DNA of 64,000 nt from Epiperipatus broadwayi (lineage: Eukaryota; Onychophora; Udeonychophora; Euonychophora; Peripatidae): contig JAQFVV010012423.1 of NCBI GenBank assembly GCA_028023455.1, positions 5,622,269-5,686,268 of the forward strand, read 5' to 3'. This document shows positions 12,510 through 24,005 of this stretch, one piece after another; positions within the stretch are counted from its first letter, which is position 1, and each line of letters opens with the position of its first letter. The notes under the pieces were generated by a model. That model was given only the letters and a program-made list of their open reading frames with translations, did no database searches and was not told where the DNA came from. Both the position numbers and the translations under genes were made by a program.

Positions 12510-13220
12510 TCATCGCAAACCTTCATGACAATCCTACTATATCCAAATTATTAGCTGATGAGATATCCCTTAAACGATGTTGTATATAATCTCATGCTAA
12601 GTGAAAAAAAAATAATTAAATCTTTTCTTAACAATTAACCAAATTTATTATTGACTAGATATATATAAGTACTGTTTTACATGCAATTTATACAAAATTA
12701 TGATAAATATTTTCACAATACTGAAAAGCTAATGAATACTTAATTGGACAAATTCTTATAATTCTTAGACTTGCTTATAGAAATGCAGAAGCAAAACTTT
12801 GATTAGTATGATAATGAGAACTCTTAATATAAACAGATATATACATCCAATTTTAAATACTTTATCATTTTATAAATTGCCAAATTTTAAATCTTTTTTA
12901 TACAGAAATTCCATAAACATCAGAGTATTAAAACATATTCCTGCTTTCTGTAAATGCGATTAAAATAAAAATACTATTTAAAAATAAATTACTAATTTAA
13001 ACAGGAAATTAAGAATTAATCAAACTAATATCAAAAAAAATTATGAATGAATCATTAGTATAATATTAACACCACAAATTATAAAGAAATAGCTTTAGAT
13101 AAATGCATGTGGGTTTTGTTTCATATATTCTTCATTTGTAGACCAAAAAACATTAATAAGAAAATAGATTTTACAAACAAATCCTGCATGACATAGAAAA
13201 AAAAAACATTAAAATTATGA
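12510..13220. other. AT-rich DNA with no recognised gene
   Basis: Nothing recognised beyond AT-rich sequence. Confidence 0.5.
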
Positions 13221-13224
13221 AATT

Positions 13225-13500
13225 AAACATGTAGGTGACCATAATATAAAAAAAATTGTCAGATCACATTTTTAAAAAAGAAGAAAATTTAAGATAATTA
13301 TGAATATAAAAGAAGTAATTGACAGAGTTGTTGATGAACAATAACTGATAGTAAATACTACAAATCTATAAATAAATAAAAACAACAACAGAATCACATT
13401 TTAAAAAAGAAAACGGAATATTTAAAATAATTATGAATATAAAAGATGTAATTGATAGTAGCTATTCCATAAAATTGCAATAAAAGATAAAATTAATTCT
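13225..13500. repeat. Copy 2 of the dispersed repeat, with an internal direct duplication
   Basis: Matches blocks at 8200-8385. Within it, a segment of about 65-70 bases (CACATTTTTAAAAAAGAA ... TATAAAAGAAGTAATTGA) occurs twice, at about 13262-13325 and 13391-13456. Confidence 0.45.
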
Positions 13501-14540
13501 AGTTTTGTTTTAGCACTATCTACTATGGCAAACAAAAGCTAATTTCAGTTCTCACATTTTCACAATACATATGCCCATACAAAAAAAATCTTCCATATCA
13601 ACCAAAATCTTCTACTAACTTTGAAATAATTACAAGAATAAAAATGGGGTACATATTATCCTAAACTGTAAAAAAAAAAAAAACAATAGAAAACTATAAG
13701 ATAAATTTAAGTATAATATATTAACAATTTGCAGATGATATAAATGAAACAGTTGTCACAAATAATGAACTGTCGCAGTTTCATGTTTAAAACACTATGA
13801 TTTATTTCATTTTACATTATTTAGTTGATATTCATATGTAAAATTATGCTAGGCTAATTATTACTACTAAATATGTATCCATTAAATTTAAACTTATTGT
13901 TATTAATGTCTGACATCTCAATGCAAGGCAATTATTTTTCTAAAATATTTCTAAAAGATTTTTCTCAAACCTTTTTTTTTTTTGTTAAATGCTTTTATTT
14001 AAGTTAGAAACTCTATTTGTTGATTGCTTTATATTTAGATAAATTTTGAAATTGAGATTTAATATGTTTCGATCATGTAAATTTGTTTGAAATTATGTAC
14101 AAATATTAAAAATTCCAATTTAATCTGACAATGAAATATTTCTGGGTTATCAGGAAATTTATATAATCCAAAGCAGTTAACAAACCAAATTTCAAACATA
14201 TTGATAGTGATTCAGTAAATGTATGAGAGTGGAATTTTTTAAAGAAAAAACTAAAAATAACAATTGTTTATGATAAATTCAAATATAATTTAAAAACAAA
14301 TTTTAAATTTTCTTGATCGTAAAATCTTTTTTTAAAAATGCTTCTTTCATAATCAAATTTAGAATTCTTTTTTTTAATAAACTTTATTAATAAATAAAAT
14401 AAAATACCCATTATAGAATAATAATTGTAATAAAAATAATAAAATATAACATAAGTATTTCTGCAGTTTATTGTAGTTATTTATTTATAAAGACTAACAT
14501 ATGAATGAGTGAATAAATTTAAGTTACACAACATTTGATA
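13501..14540. other. AT-rich DNA with no recognised gene
   Basis: Nothing recognised; AT-rich with A/T homopolymers. Confidence 0.5.
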
Positions 14541-14544
14541 CACT

Positions 14545-14900
14545 GAAAGGAGACCCTTTGATTCCTCTTGGAGGCCTTAAAGGGACCGAGCAAAGCAAAT
14601 TCCTGATGTCCACTCCATATGTTCTTGTTGTTGCAACTGTTATTACTATGTGATTATTCATACAGTTATACGAACATGGATGGGCTGCTCACCAACACGC
14701 ATTAGCCAGCATGGTGAGTTTAATGGCTTTTTAACTCCGAGTTTAAGAATAATTTTTCCAATATATACAATCATGACAGACAAAAAATAATCATGGCCCT
14801 TATTCCCAGGAGGCTGTAAAGTCACCAACCAGGGCAGCCGTTGGTGTTGAAGGCCGAGGGTCCTAAGAATCCCCTGATTGTGGACTCAGGCTGCCATCTG
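14545..14900 (+). promoter_or_regulatory. 5' leader of RTE-1
   Basis: About 355 bases that are clearly richer in G+C than the flanks. They end at the ATG at 14901, which opens the endonuclease frame. RTE elements carry an internal promoter in such leaders; that role is inferred from family knowledge only. Confidence 0.5.
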
Positions 14901-17751
14901 ATGACGACTTTTTATTTAGGTACTTACAACTGCAGATTACATTCAAGTGAAGGAAGATTGCAAGAGTTATCAGAAGAACTGTCTTATATTAAATGAGACA
15001 TTATTAGACTTTGTGAAGTTAGAAAAAAAGATGAAGAAACAATTGATTTAAAAAGTGGACATATACTCTAATATAAAGGCACAAATATTGGAAATACAAG
15101 TGGAGTAGGATTCATTATAAATAAAAAATGGAAGAATAACATTGTGGAGATTGATGGTGTATCGGACAGAGTGGCAAGATTAGTTTTACAACTTAATAGC
15201 AGATACCAAATGCAGATAATTCAGGTTTATGCCCCAACAAGTTCTCATAGTGATGAAGTAGTAGAAGATTTGTATATGGATATACAAAAGGCTTTTGATA
15301 AGAGTAAACAACATTTTAAAATTGTTATGGGAGACTTTAATGCTAGAATTGGTAAACAAATGAAAGATGAAAATGCTGTAGGTAATTTGGATTATGGTAA
15401 TAGAAATGAGAGAGGACAGAGACTTGTGGAGTTTGCAGAAAAAAAAAACTTTATATTATGAATTCTTTTTTTGAAAAAAATGTTAAAAGGAAATGGACAT
15501 GGAAGCATCCAAATGAAGGTACAGCAGAATTGGATTATATTTTGACTAACAGAAAATACATATTTCAAGATTGTAATGTTCTTAATAAATTTAAGACAGG
15601 AAGTGATCATCGATTAGTAAGATGTAAAATACATGTTAATGCAAAACTAGAGAGACAAAAATTATTAAGAAAAACAATATTTACAGTTGATATTCCGAAT
15701 CTTCAGAAACATTCTAATGAATTTAAATTAGAACTTACAAATCAGTTTCAAGTATTATTCGATTTTGAACATGATTCAGATTTGAATGACATTAATAGGA
15801 AAATAAGTGATACACTTTTAAAAACTGCAATAAACATAGCTGGTAGAAAAAAGCAGTAATTGACCAATAAAATTTCTATTGAGACTAGAGAATTTATGAA
15901 GAAAAGAAGGAATATGAGGATATACAACAATGATACATTAAAAAAGATTGAATATCTCGAATTTTGTAAAATGGTGCGGAAAAGAATTGAAAATGATATA
16001 AGAAGGTATAATTGTGAACTAGCAAAGAAAGTCATAGAAGAGAATAAAAGTCTGAAGAGTGTAAAACAACATTTTGGTATTGGTAGGAAATTTATATCTG
16101 CAATAAGAAAAAAAGATGGCATTATTACTAAAAAGAGAGATGACATCATGAAATGTGTAGAAGACTTCTATCAAGAATTATATAGTAATAAAGAACAAGT
16201 GCCTCCTATACCTATTATATCTTCTGAATTGCCCAGAATTTTGAATGAGGAAGTAAGACATGCAAGTAAATTTATGAAGAAAGGGAAGGCTCCAGGTAAT
16301 GATGGAATTATAATTGATATATTAAAAGAAGCAGGTGAAGAAATAGAAAAAAATTTACCAAAGTTATATACCATATGTCTAAATTTATAAAGATATACCA
16401 GATGATTGGAAAAAGGCAGTATTCATATTTAAAAAAGGTGATAAAGAAGATATTAGAAATTACAGACCTATCAGTCTTTTATCAGTTTTATACAAAAATT
16501 TTACTAAAATAATTACACCTCGTCTACAGAAAACACTGGATCTCCACCAACCACGAGAACAAGCTGGATTTAAAAGCGGCTTTAGTACAATAGATCATAT
16601 CCAGGTATTGAGAGAAGTTATAGAAAAGACAAATGAATATGAGTTGCCATTATGCTTAGGATTTGTAGATTATGAAAAGGCATTTGATTCTATATACATT
16701 TCTTCAGTGATTAAAGCATTGGATCATCAAGGTGTAGATCCAGGGTATTGTCATATTTTAAAAAATATTTATAAAAATGCAACAGCAACAATTAGATTAC
16801 ATAATGATAGTAGGAAAATCAACATTGAAAAGGGTGTAAGACAGGGTGACTCCATATCTCCAAAACTTTTTACAGCAGTGCTGCAAGAAGTATTTTGTGG
16901 ATTAAAATGGGAAGCTAAAGGAGTGAAAGTAAATGGAGATTATTTAAGTCATTTAGATTTTGCAGCTGATATAGTTGTTTTTGCAAATAATGCTTTAGAA
17001 GTACAGGAAATGTTGCAGGAGTTATCAGATGAAAGTAGGAAAGTAGGACCAAAGATAAATGTTAAAAAGACTAAAGTAATGTTTAACAGATTTTCTCAAA
17101 ATATGAAAATAAAGATTGATTATGATGAGTTAGAAGAAGTTAACAGTCACAAATACCTTGGTCAGATTATTAATACAGATGGAAACATAATGGATGAAAT
17201 TAATCATGGAATTAAACTTGGTTGGAGTGCTTTTGGTAGAAATAACTTGATACTAAAAGGAAATATGCCTATGTGTGGTACTAAAAGGTAATATGCCTAT
17301 GTGTTTGAAAAGGAAGGTTTTTAATAAATGTGTTTTGCCAGTTCTTACTTATGGATCTGAGACTTGGACACTTAATAGAAAAAAAATACAGAGACTTCAG
17401 ACCACTCAAAGAAGTATGGAGAAATGCATGTTGGAAATAACAAGAAGAGATCGAAAACGCAATATATGGGTAAGAGAACAAACAGGTGTTATTGACTTCA
17501 ATGAAAAAATTAAGAGACTGGAGTGGAGTTGGACTGGACATATTGCTAGAAAAGATGATAATAGATGGACAATTGAAATTTTGAATTGGATTCCTAGAGA
17601 TTGTAAAAAATCCAGAAAGAGACCACATGTGAGATGGTTGGATGAAATAAGAAAGTGTGCAGGCGTGATGTGGAGAAGAGAAGCTAAAGATAGGAAAAGA
17701 TGGATTGAACTTGGAGAGACCTTCATCCTGCAGTGGACTGATAATGGTTGA
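14901..17751 (+). pseudogene. RTE endonuclease-reverse transcriptase, disrupted
   Basis: Endonuclease (APE type): LGTYNCRLHSSEGRL near the start, LCEVRKK, SDRVARLVLQL, IQVYAPTSSHSDE, VMGDFNARIG, NERGQRLVEFA, ELDYILTNR and GSDHRLVR. RT: GKAPGNDGI, RNYRPISLLS, EQAGFKSGFSTIDHI, LGFVDYEKAFDS (motif A Asp present), GVRQGDSISPKLFTAVL, then LDFAADIVVF. The C-terminus includes LTYGSETWTLN, WSWTGHIAR and RPHVRWLDEIRK. Lesions are TGA at 14994-14996 (Trp expected), TAA at 15069-15071, a frameshift in the A-run near 15447, TAA at 15857-15859 (Gln codon in the younger copy), a frameshift near 16385, and a 28-bp duplication at 17279. The catalytic FADD box reads FAAD. Inactive. Confidence 0.85.
17251..17306 (+). 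repeat. 28-bp tandem duplication in RTE-1
   Basis: Units 17251-17278 and 17279-17306 both begin TACTAAAAGGWAATATGCC. The related copy at 55990 has a single unit. As 28 is not a multiple of 3, this shifts the reading frame. Confidence 0.85.
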
Positions 17752-17762
17752 TGATGATATAA

Positions 17763-18800
17763 GAATACAGGCATCACAACTTGAGAGTAATATCTTGTGT
17801 AAGTGGATGTATACTTTATATACAATTTATATATTTCATATATAACTGCATCAAATGATAAGATTGTTTTCAACCCTAATAACATTGGAAATCAATGTTA
17901 ACATAATGTAAAACTCAGAAAAGTATTATAATGCCAATTTTTTTTCATAATTTTTCTAGCTAAGAATTTTAAAATACTTATCCTATATATTATTACACAA
18001 TTCTTTATTTTTTTAAAAACATTGAATATTTTTTTATCAATCATGATAGAATGGTGAGCTAGTCACATGATTCTAGGAATCAATTTTTAATATAAGAATT
18101 TTCTTTCAAATATTATGCAGTCTGTTTTTATTTTTCATTTTAATTAAAATTGGAGTATTATAAAAAAATTCCCAATATTAAAAAATTAAAAATACATATA
18201 TAATAAAGAAATTTTATTTATTGTGCACTAAAAAGTAAAAAATAATTGCTTTCTTCAATCACAAAATTGAGATTTTTATATTTTACTCAAAATAAAACAC
18301 TCAGGTCTAGAAGCTAATTAATTGAATCTCTCCTTTTTACAGCAAGGAATTGAATTATTTATTTTCTGAACATCTCATACTTTTTTTTTTCAAGTTAAAT
18401 ATAAAATCCAATTATGGTTGGGGAAAAAAATTATTCTTGACTTTTTAGTGTATAGTAAATAAGTGTTTATTATAAAATATTTAATATACATATATTATTT
18501 CCATAATAATGAAGCTTCCAAATTTTCTACTTTTATTTCTTTCAAAAAAATTTATCCCTGGCATTCAATTTAGAAAGGGTCTAATCTACTAATTATCATT
18601 TTTTCTGGCTTCCTATTTTGACTACAAAATTAAAAAGAAAATCTAAATAAGTTTAAGTGACATTAGAAAGGTTACAGACATAGAGATGAATTTTTGATTG
18701 TTAGAAACTAATGTATATTTGTTTTAATAATAAATACTGAAAATAAATAAAAATAAACTCTTTCACCTTAGATTCTTTATTAAAAGTGGTCAAAATACTT
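17763..18800. other. AT-rich DNA with no recognised gene
   Basis: Nothing recognised. Confidence 0.55.
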
Positions 18801-18890
18801 TTAAAAAATAATTATAACATACACCAAATCTTTTAAAAACTTGTTTTTTATTTTTTTGCCACCAAAATGAAATATATATTAAAATAGATT

Positions 18891-18942
18891 TCCAACATTT
18901 CGACTATTTCTTTATTTTTTTCTATAGACTTTTTCAAGGAAC
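18891..18942 (-). ncRNA. Hammerhead-like motif, left palindrome arm
   Basis: Minus strand: CCTTGAAAAAG, a GTCTAT stem strand, a loop, then ATAGTC and GAAATG. The GAAA box is intact. The CUGANGA box is degenerate (CTTGAAAAAG). Probably a ribozyme remnant or a lineage-specific variant. Confidence 0.35.
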
Positions 18943-19647
18943 TAAAAATATATAAAAGGAGAGAAAAAAAAATCCATAAAAATTTTTAAAATAAAAATAA
19001 AAATCCTGTCACATATACATACTATTTTGGAAAATATATTCTTTACTTACTATGATTTCTTTTCCCAACAGCTTCCAACTTTACATTTTGCCTAAATAAA
19101 CATTTTATTGTTACAAAATATAATTTTTTATTATCTTATCTTCAATTAACACATTTTTACATTCCTTTCTTGTTAAAAACAAAAACATTCTATTAAATTT
19201 CACAATTTTTTTTTTCTCTCTTCTCTTTTCCTTTACATTATAATATTCTATTCAGAACAGGATTTAACAAAAAGAAAGATTTGAAAAGGAAAGTTTATAC
19301 ATAAAGATGTTAAATCCTGTTCTGAATAGAATATTATAATGTAAAGGAAAAGAGAAGAGAGAGAAAAAAAAATGTTTTGTGAAATTTAATAGAATGTTTT
19401 TGTTTTTAACAAGAAAGGAATGTAAAAATGTGTTAATTGAAGATAAGATAATAAAAAACTATATTTTGTAACAATAAAATGTTTATTTAGGCAAAATGTA
19501 AAGTTGGAAGCTGTTGGGAAAAGAAATCATAGTAAGTAAAGAATATATTTTCCAAAATAATATGTATATGTGACAGGATTTTTATTTTTGTTTGTTTTAA
19601 AAATTTTTATGGATTTTTTTTTTTTTTCTCCTTTTTATATATTTTTA

Positions 19648-19700
19648 GTTCCTTGAAAAAGACTATAGAAAAAAATAAAGAAATAGTTGAAACGTTGGAA
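19648..19700 (+). ncRNA. Hammerhead-like motif, right palindrome arm
   Basis: Plus strand: CCTTGAAAAAG, GACTAT, a loop, ATAGTT, GAAACGTTGG. The stem II strands pair with one G-U. The GAAA box is intact and the 5' core box is degenerate, as in the other arm. Confidence 0.35.
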
Positions 19701-19800
19701 ATCTATTTTAATATATATTTCATTTTGGTGGCAAAAAAATAAAAAACAAGTTTTTAAAAGATTTGGTGTATGTTATAATTATTTTTTAATAAATACTGGT

Positions 19801-21070
19801 TTATATAATCCATGCATTTTAAAAATTCAATTACGATAAAACTAGATTATTCAGATGATTATTGCTTGTAAACTGAATTACCTTCTAGAAATTCAGAACG
19901 CTCATTATAATTTACAGAGAACAAATGTAAAATATACAAAACTCATTTATAAAAAAATAGAGAGTAAAGTTTCTTAAATAAAATTTTAATAATTATCTTC
20001 TTCATGAGATAAAGATAAGTGATGGACTCGAAAATAAGACTAAATTCTTACCTTCATTTATTAAAAATAATTTTTTTGTTGAAGAAACATCGAAGACATT
20101 CTGTCATGAATAATGATACAGCCTGAGTAAGAGTGGAATTTAAATATAAGTGTTGAACACTGCTGAAAATTTCAAACTGAAGCTGAATTCAGTACTAAAT
20201 ACAACAAAGCAAATTAAAAAACATTTAACCAACTTCAAGATTAATTTAATTAACAAATTAATAATAATTAACAGATGATTGACATTAGTAAAAGCTGGCC
20301 ATCATGCAAAATAAAGATAAATATTCTTCAGTAAAGCCAATTTTTTAAATAGGATTAAAAATTTCTCATTAAAAAAAAAAAAAATTTGCTTATAATAATC
20401 AGTACTGTACTAAAATAATTTTGTGCCAAGGGCAGACACTGTGAGTGATGTCTCTAAGTTTTTTTTTTTTTTAATTAATGTTTTTTTAATGATACAGAAA
20501 GTTAAGGAGTGATATAGGGTACATAAATAATTACTGAAAAGTATCATAAGGAGCGATACAAATAATCATCTTAAACATCACTGTTTTTACTAAGCAGAGA
20601 AAATGGGCAAAAAATCAGCATTTAAAGCAGTTATCAAAAACAAATAGTTATCTTTTGTGACTGAATTTTAAAAATACATACTATAAAATTTTAAATTAAT
20701 CATCATCAAGTCAATGCCAAATTATTTCTGCTGCGTGCTATACGTAAGTGATAAAATAACTAAAATAATAAGCATATAAAAAAATGCTGGGATCAATATG
20801 CCAATTATTACTCCAAGCCATCTGATATCCTGAGTATTCACTATCAATAAACTAGTTCTTATTATCATAAAATCTATAAAGTAAAGTGAGTGAATTTTAA
20901 TGGTGAACCATACCTTTGTACTATGTATATAATTCTAAAAATAATTACATAGATGTCTACATATAGACATATGTCATTTACCATTAATACAGAGTTAGCT
21001 TTGAAATAGAACTGATCCTGATGACTGTGAACAAGAGAATATATATAATAGTTAATTTATTGATTAATAG
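19801..21070. other. AT-rich DNA with no recognised gene
   Basis: Nothing recognised. Confidence 0.5.
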
Positions 21071-21082
21071 GAAAGTAAAAAT

Positions 21083-22519
21083 GGTTCTCGTAAAATAGCT
21101 GCTAAATCCCATTCGATGGCGCACTTTTCACGCTAAAATTATAAAATATGATCATTCACGGGCCGTTAATTATAATCATTTTGATGTGTTTTTTGTAATG
21201 TGAAAATAAAAACAAAAAGAAAATCGTCTTTTTTAAATATCACTTAATTTTAAATATTATTTTTTATTAACGTATACAAATTAAATGATAATAATAAATG
21301 TAAAATAAAATAAACAAATTACAATTTGATTCGTCTTTTTTATTTTATTTTAAAAATATATTTATTGACATTATAAAATTGTACAGATGCATAATAAAAA
21401 CATTTTGTTAATGTTGGCTCATCCATTGCTGGCGTTGGTCTGGAAAAAGTATGCAAGAGCCATTCTCCGCACTAGCAGGTTATAATATGAGCAAATACGT
21501 ACTATGTTTTCTTTTTATTAGAAAATATCAATTTTCAATCGGAGATTTTTTCTATCGGAGATTTTTTCTATTGATGATTTTGTTTACCGCTAGTTTTTAT
21601 TTCAAATAGAATGATAACTAAAAGTAAAACTTGTTACGTTTATGTTTAGGGTTAGGATTAGGGTTAGCTCTAGGGTTAGGATTAGGGTTAGTTTTAGGAT
21701 TAGCTTTAGGGTTAGTTTTAGGGTTAGTTTTAGGGTTAGCTTTAGGGTTAGGTTTACGGTTAAAATAAAAAATATCAAAATCGTATTTTTGTAAATATTT
21801 TTTTTTACTAACATCTATAAAATAAATGATAACAATAAACGTAAACTACATTCAACAAAGAATAACAGTAGTCTGAGAAAAGAAAGAAACTAAAACTTTT
21901 TTAAACAACGACAAATATATATATAAAATGTTTATAATATATGCTTTTTATGACATTTAAAAAAACAGTGTACAATTAATTGTACTTTTCTTACTGGATA
22001 TTTTTGTGTTAACGCTTTTCTTTTATTTCAAAAATATACACACTATACAATCTTAAAATGTCTCGTGGAATGTTACGAACAGTACGTTACTTGACTCGTT
22101 ACCTAATTCCAAATAACTTTATTCATATATCTCGTCAACATTTACTACTTAAAACTTCAATACACTACGGTGTAAAAAGTCTGTTAATTATTACTTTACA
22201 AAATCTGAACATTTCAATACTTTAAAATAAAAAAAAATCCAATGAAAACAACATTTCCATCAAATTCAAAAAAACACACCCTCTCCCCAAGCCGTAATCA
22301 TTTTATAAACTGTGCGAATTCGCAAAATGTATTTGCTGCTTAAAACATACATGCTGTACTGCGATGCGACATAGCGGCCTCTAATCTGTAGTACAACAAA
22401 AAAGTTGTATTATAGAAAATGCAGGTTCGAAGGTGTCGGCCGCGGAAACGGCATTTTTATGTGTTTTAGCGTGAAAACAGCGCCATCCAGTGGGATATAT
22501 CTGCTCATCGACGACAACC
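21083..22519. mobile_element. 1437-bp non-autonomous TIR transposon with 8-bp target duplication
   Basis: Perfect 8-base direct repeats GTAAAAAT lie at 21075-21082 and 22520-22527. The element between them starts GGTTCTCGTAAAATAGC and ends with a diverged inverted copy (GACGACAACC). The inverted repeat extends about 56 bases, through a GATGGCGC box and TTTTCACGCTAAAA. No transposase is encoded. The ends are CpG-richer than the flanks. An 8-bp duplication fits hAT, P, Merlin or Mutator-like families. The GG start does not look like hAT (usually CA/TA). A Merlin-type transposase relic at 63.3 kb makes Merlin one possibility. Confidence 0.8.
21646..21770. repeat. Telomere-like degenerate TTAGGG array inside the TIR element
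   Basis: About 20 units of TTAGGG and variants (TTAGGATTAGGG, GTTTTAGGG, GCTTTAGGG) run together. They lie wholly inside the 21083-22519 element, so this is element-borne minisatellite rather than a chromosome-fusion scar. The minus-strand open frame of repeated LTLK residues is only its translation. Confidence 0.85.
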
Positions 22520-22534
22520 GTAAAAATAATAACA

Positions 22535-23100
22535 ACATAGTGAAAGATCTGATAAATATTCTATGACACAAACAGATCATTTTGATTTTGATTATTTATA
22601 AATATAAGAAATCATTTCCATAGATTGAAAAACAAAACTATTCATGTAACATGTTTAAATGGTAGTTTACAATATATAAATTGTCAATAATATAAAAGAA
22701 AAACATGTAAGTATGAATACATGTGCATATCTAATAATACAAAACCTTCTACATATTAATAAACCAATAAATATTCTATTTTAATTTATAATGATTAATT
22801 TTAGATATATGCGTACATGTACAGATAAACACATATTGTGCACATTATAAACCTATAAAAAAGAATACTTCATTTCTTAATAGTAAATTATTTAAATCAA
22901 TATCATTCTATTTTAATAATATATAAATAGTTAAATGTGTATTTTAATATAAAAATTAAATATTTCTTTCTTAATATTAAATATTTCTTTCTTAACTTGC
23001 TTTTAAAATTATTTTTACCAATATTTTGATTTAAAATCTAGTTTCATCTGTCATTTTTCTAACTCTAGAATGTATTTTTTATGAATGACATAATAAAATT
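22535..23100. other. AT-rich DNA with no recognised gene
   Basis: Nothing recognised. Confidence 0.5.
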
Positions 23101-23114
23101 CTATGAAAATATAC

Positions 23115-23206
23115 CAACAGTTTCTACCCTTTGGAAACTTTTAAACTTGAGTCTTTCATTAGTCAGCAACTTTTTATTTTCATCCAATAGAGATTCAATA
23201 TTCTTT
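23115..23206 (-). CDS. Possible internal exon, unidentified
   Basis: On the minus strand, about 92 bases lie between an acceptor-like TTGTCTAAAAG and a donor-like GTATAT. They encode a charged, coiled-coil-like stretch (NIESLLDENKKLL, then TNERLKFKSF). No domain was recognised. It lies on the same strand as the RhoGAP-like exons at 27.1 kb, so it could belong to the same gene, but no phase link can be shown. Confidence 0.25.
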
Positions 23207-24005
23207 CTTTTAGACAATAAACAGAAATAGATTTTCATGAAATAATATATGAATATTAATATAATTTTACCCTGGAGAACAAATTCAATTGACACCAAAA
23301 TGTCTCATAAATCAAAAATCTAGCATTAAAAAAATGCAGTTACAATGAGTTCCTATGGGGAAAAAATTAAGTATTAATCAATAAATAAATATTTTATTGA
23401 GCATATTATTAGCAAAAAAGAAGTACTAATCTATAGTTAAAGATGCTATAGGAAAATATTTCAATAACTATAATTTTTTTTTTAAAAACAAAAATTATAA
23501 TTTCTTCATTGACTGTCATATTTCTTGAAATACAATTTGTTGAGTTAAATTAAAACATGTAGAAAAATCATAATACAATAAATATTTTAAAATTAATTTT
23601 TAACACACTTTATGTTCTGCTATCAAAGTTATTTACTTTTGTAATATCTAATCAATAAAACTTTGAATTTATTTGCAACACTTATTTTTTCTTCTTTAAA
23701 ACAGTAGTTCACAAATGAATTTTATATAAAATTAAATAAAAATTAGTTTTAAAAATGTAATGTACCGTTGAATGTTTGTTTCTACTTTTTTGCATATACT
23801 GTATTTTGTCATACTTAAATCATCATTATCTAGAATACTGATTTAAAACTGAGCAAATAAATGATATTTTTAATTTATGTTTAATAACCTTTAATATTAT
23901 AAATGTAATTATTAATTGCATAACGCAAGTATTATTTTTCTTTTCAAAATTTTTTAATAAAATAACTTATAATTTAATGACTAAAGATTTTGTGAATGTT
24001 AATGT

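Larger units (their letters stand above)
14545..17762 (+). mobile_element. RTE-type LINE, nearly full length (RTE-1)
   Basis: A GC-richer leader (14545-14900) precedes one long endonuclease-RT reading frame. The 3' end is short: the stop at 17749-17751 lies in TGATAATGGTTGATGATGATA, a short GATGAT-type tail rather than poly(A). A single frame, a very short 3' UTR and a short tandem-repeat tail are typical of RTE-clade elements. It is the longest of at least four related copies in the window and the reference for the others. No target-site duplication was identified. Confidence 0.85.
18801..19789. mobile_element. Palindrome with Penelope-type termini
   Basis: The left arm (18801-19269) and right arm (19308-19789) are near-identical inverted complements of about 470-480 bases around a 38-base spacer. 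Each arm carries, reading outward, CCTTGAAAAAGWCTATAG, then ATAGTYGAAAYGTTGGA, then AAAAAACAAGTTTTTAAAAG. The same three blocks in the same order end the Penelope-like element at 52.8-54.9 kb, so the arms look like two Penelope-type 3' termini joined head to head. A 7-base direct repeat AAATACT (18793-18799 and 19791-19797) may be a target duplication. No coding sequence is present. Confidence 0.7.

Noticed and set aside
17281-17885. Long minus-strand open frames opposite RTE-1
   Set aside because: Shadow frames of the RTE coding strand without any domain.
21602-21814. Minus-strand open frame of repeated LTLK residues
   Set aside because: It is the translation of the degenerate TTAGGG array, not a gene.
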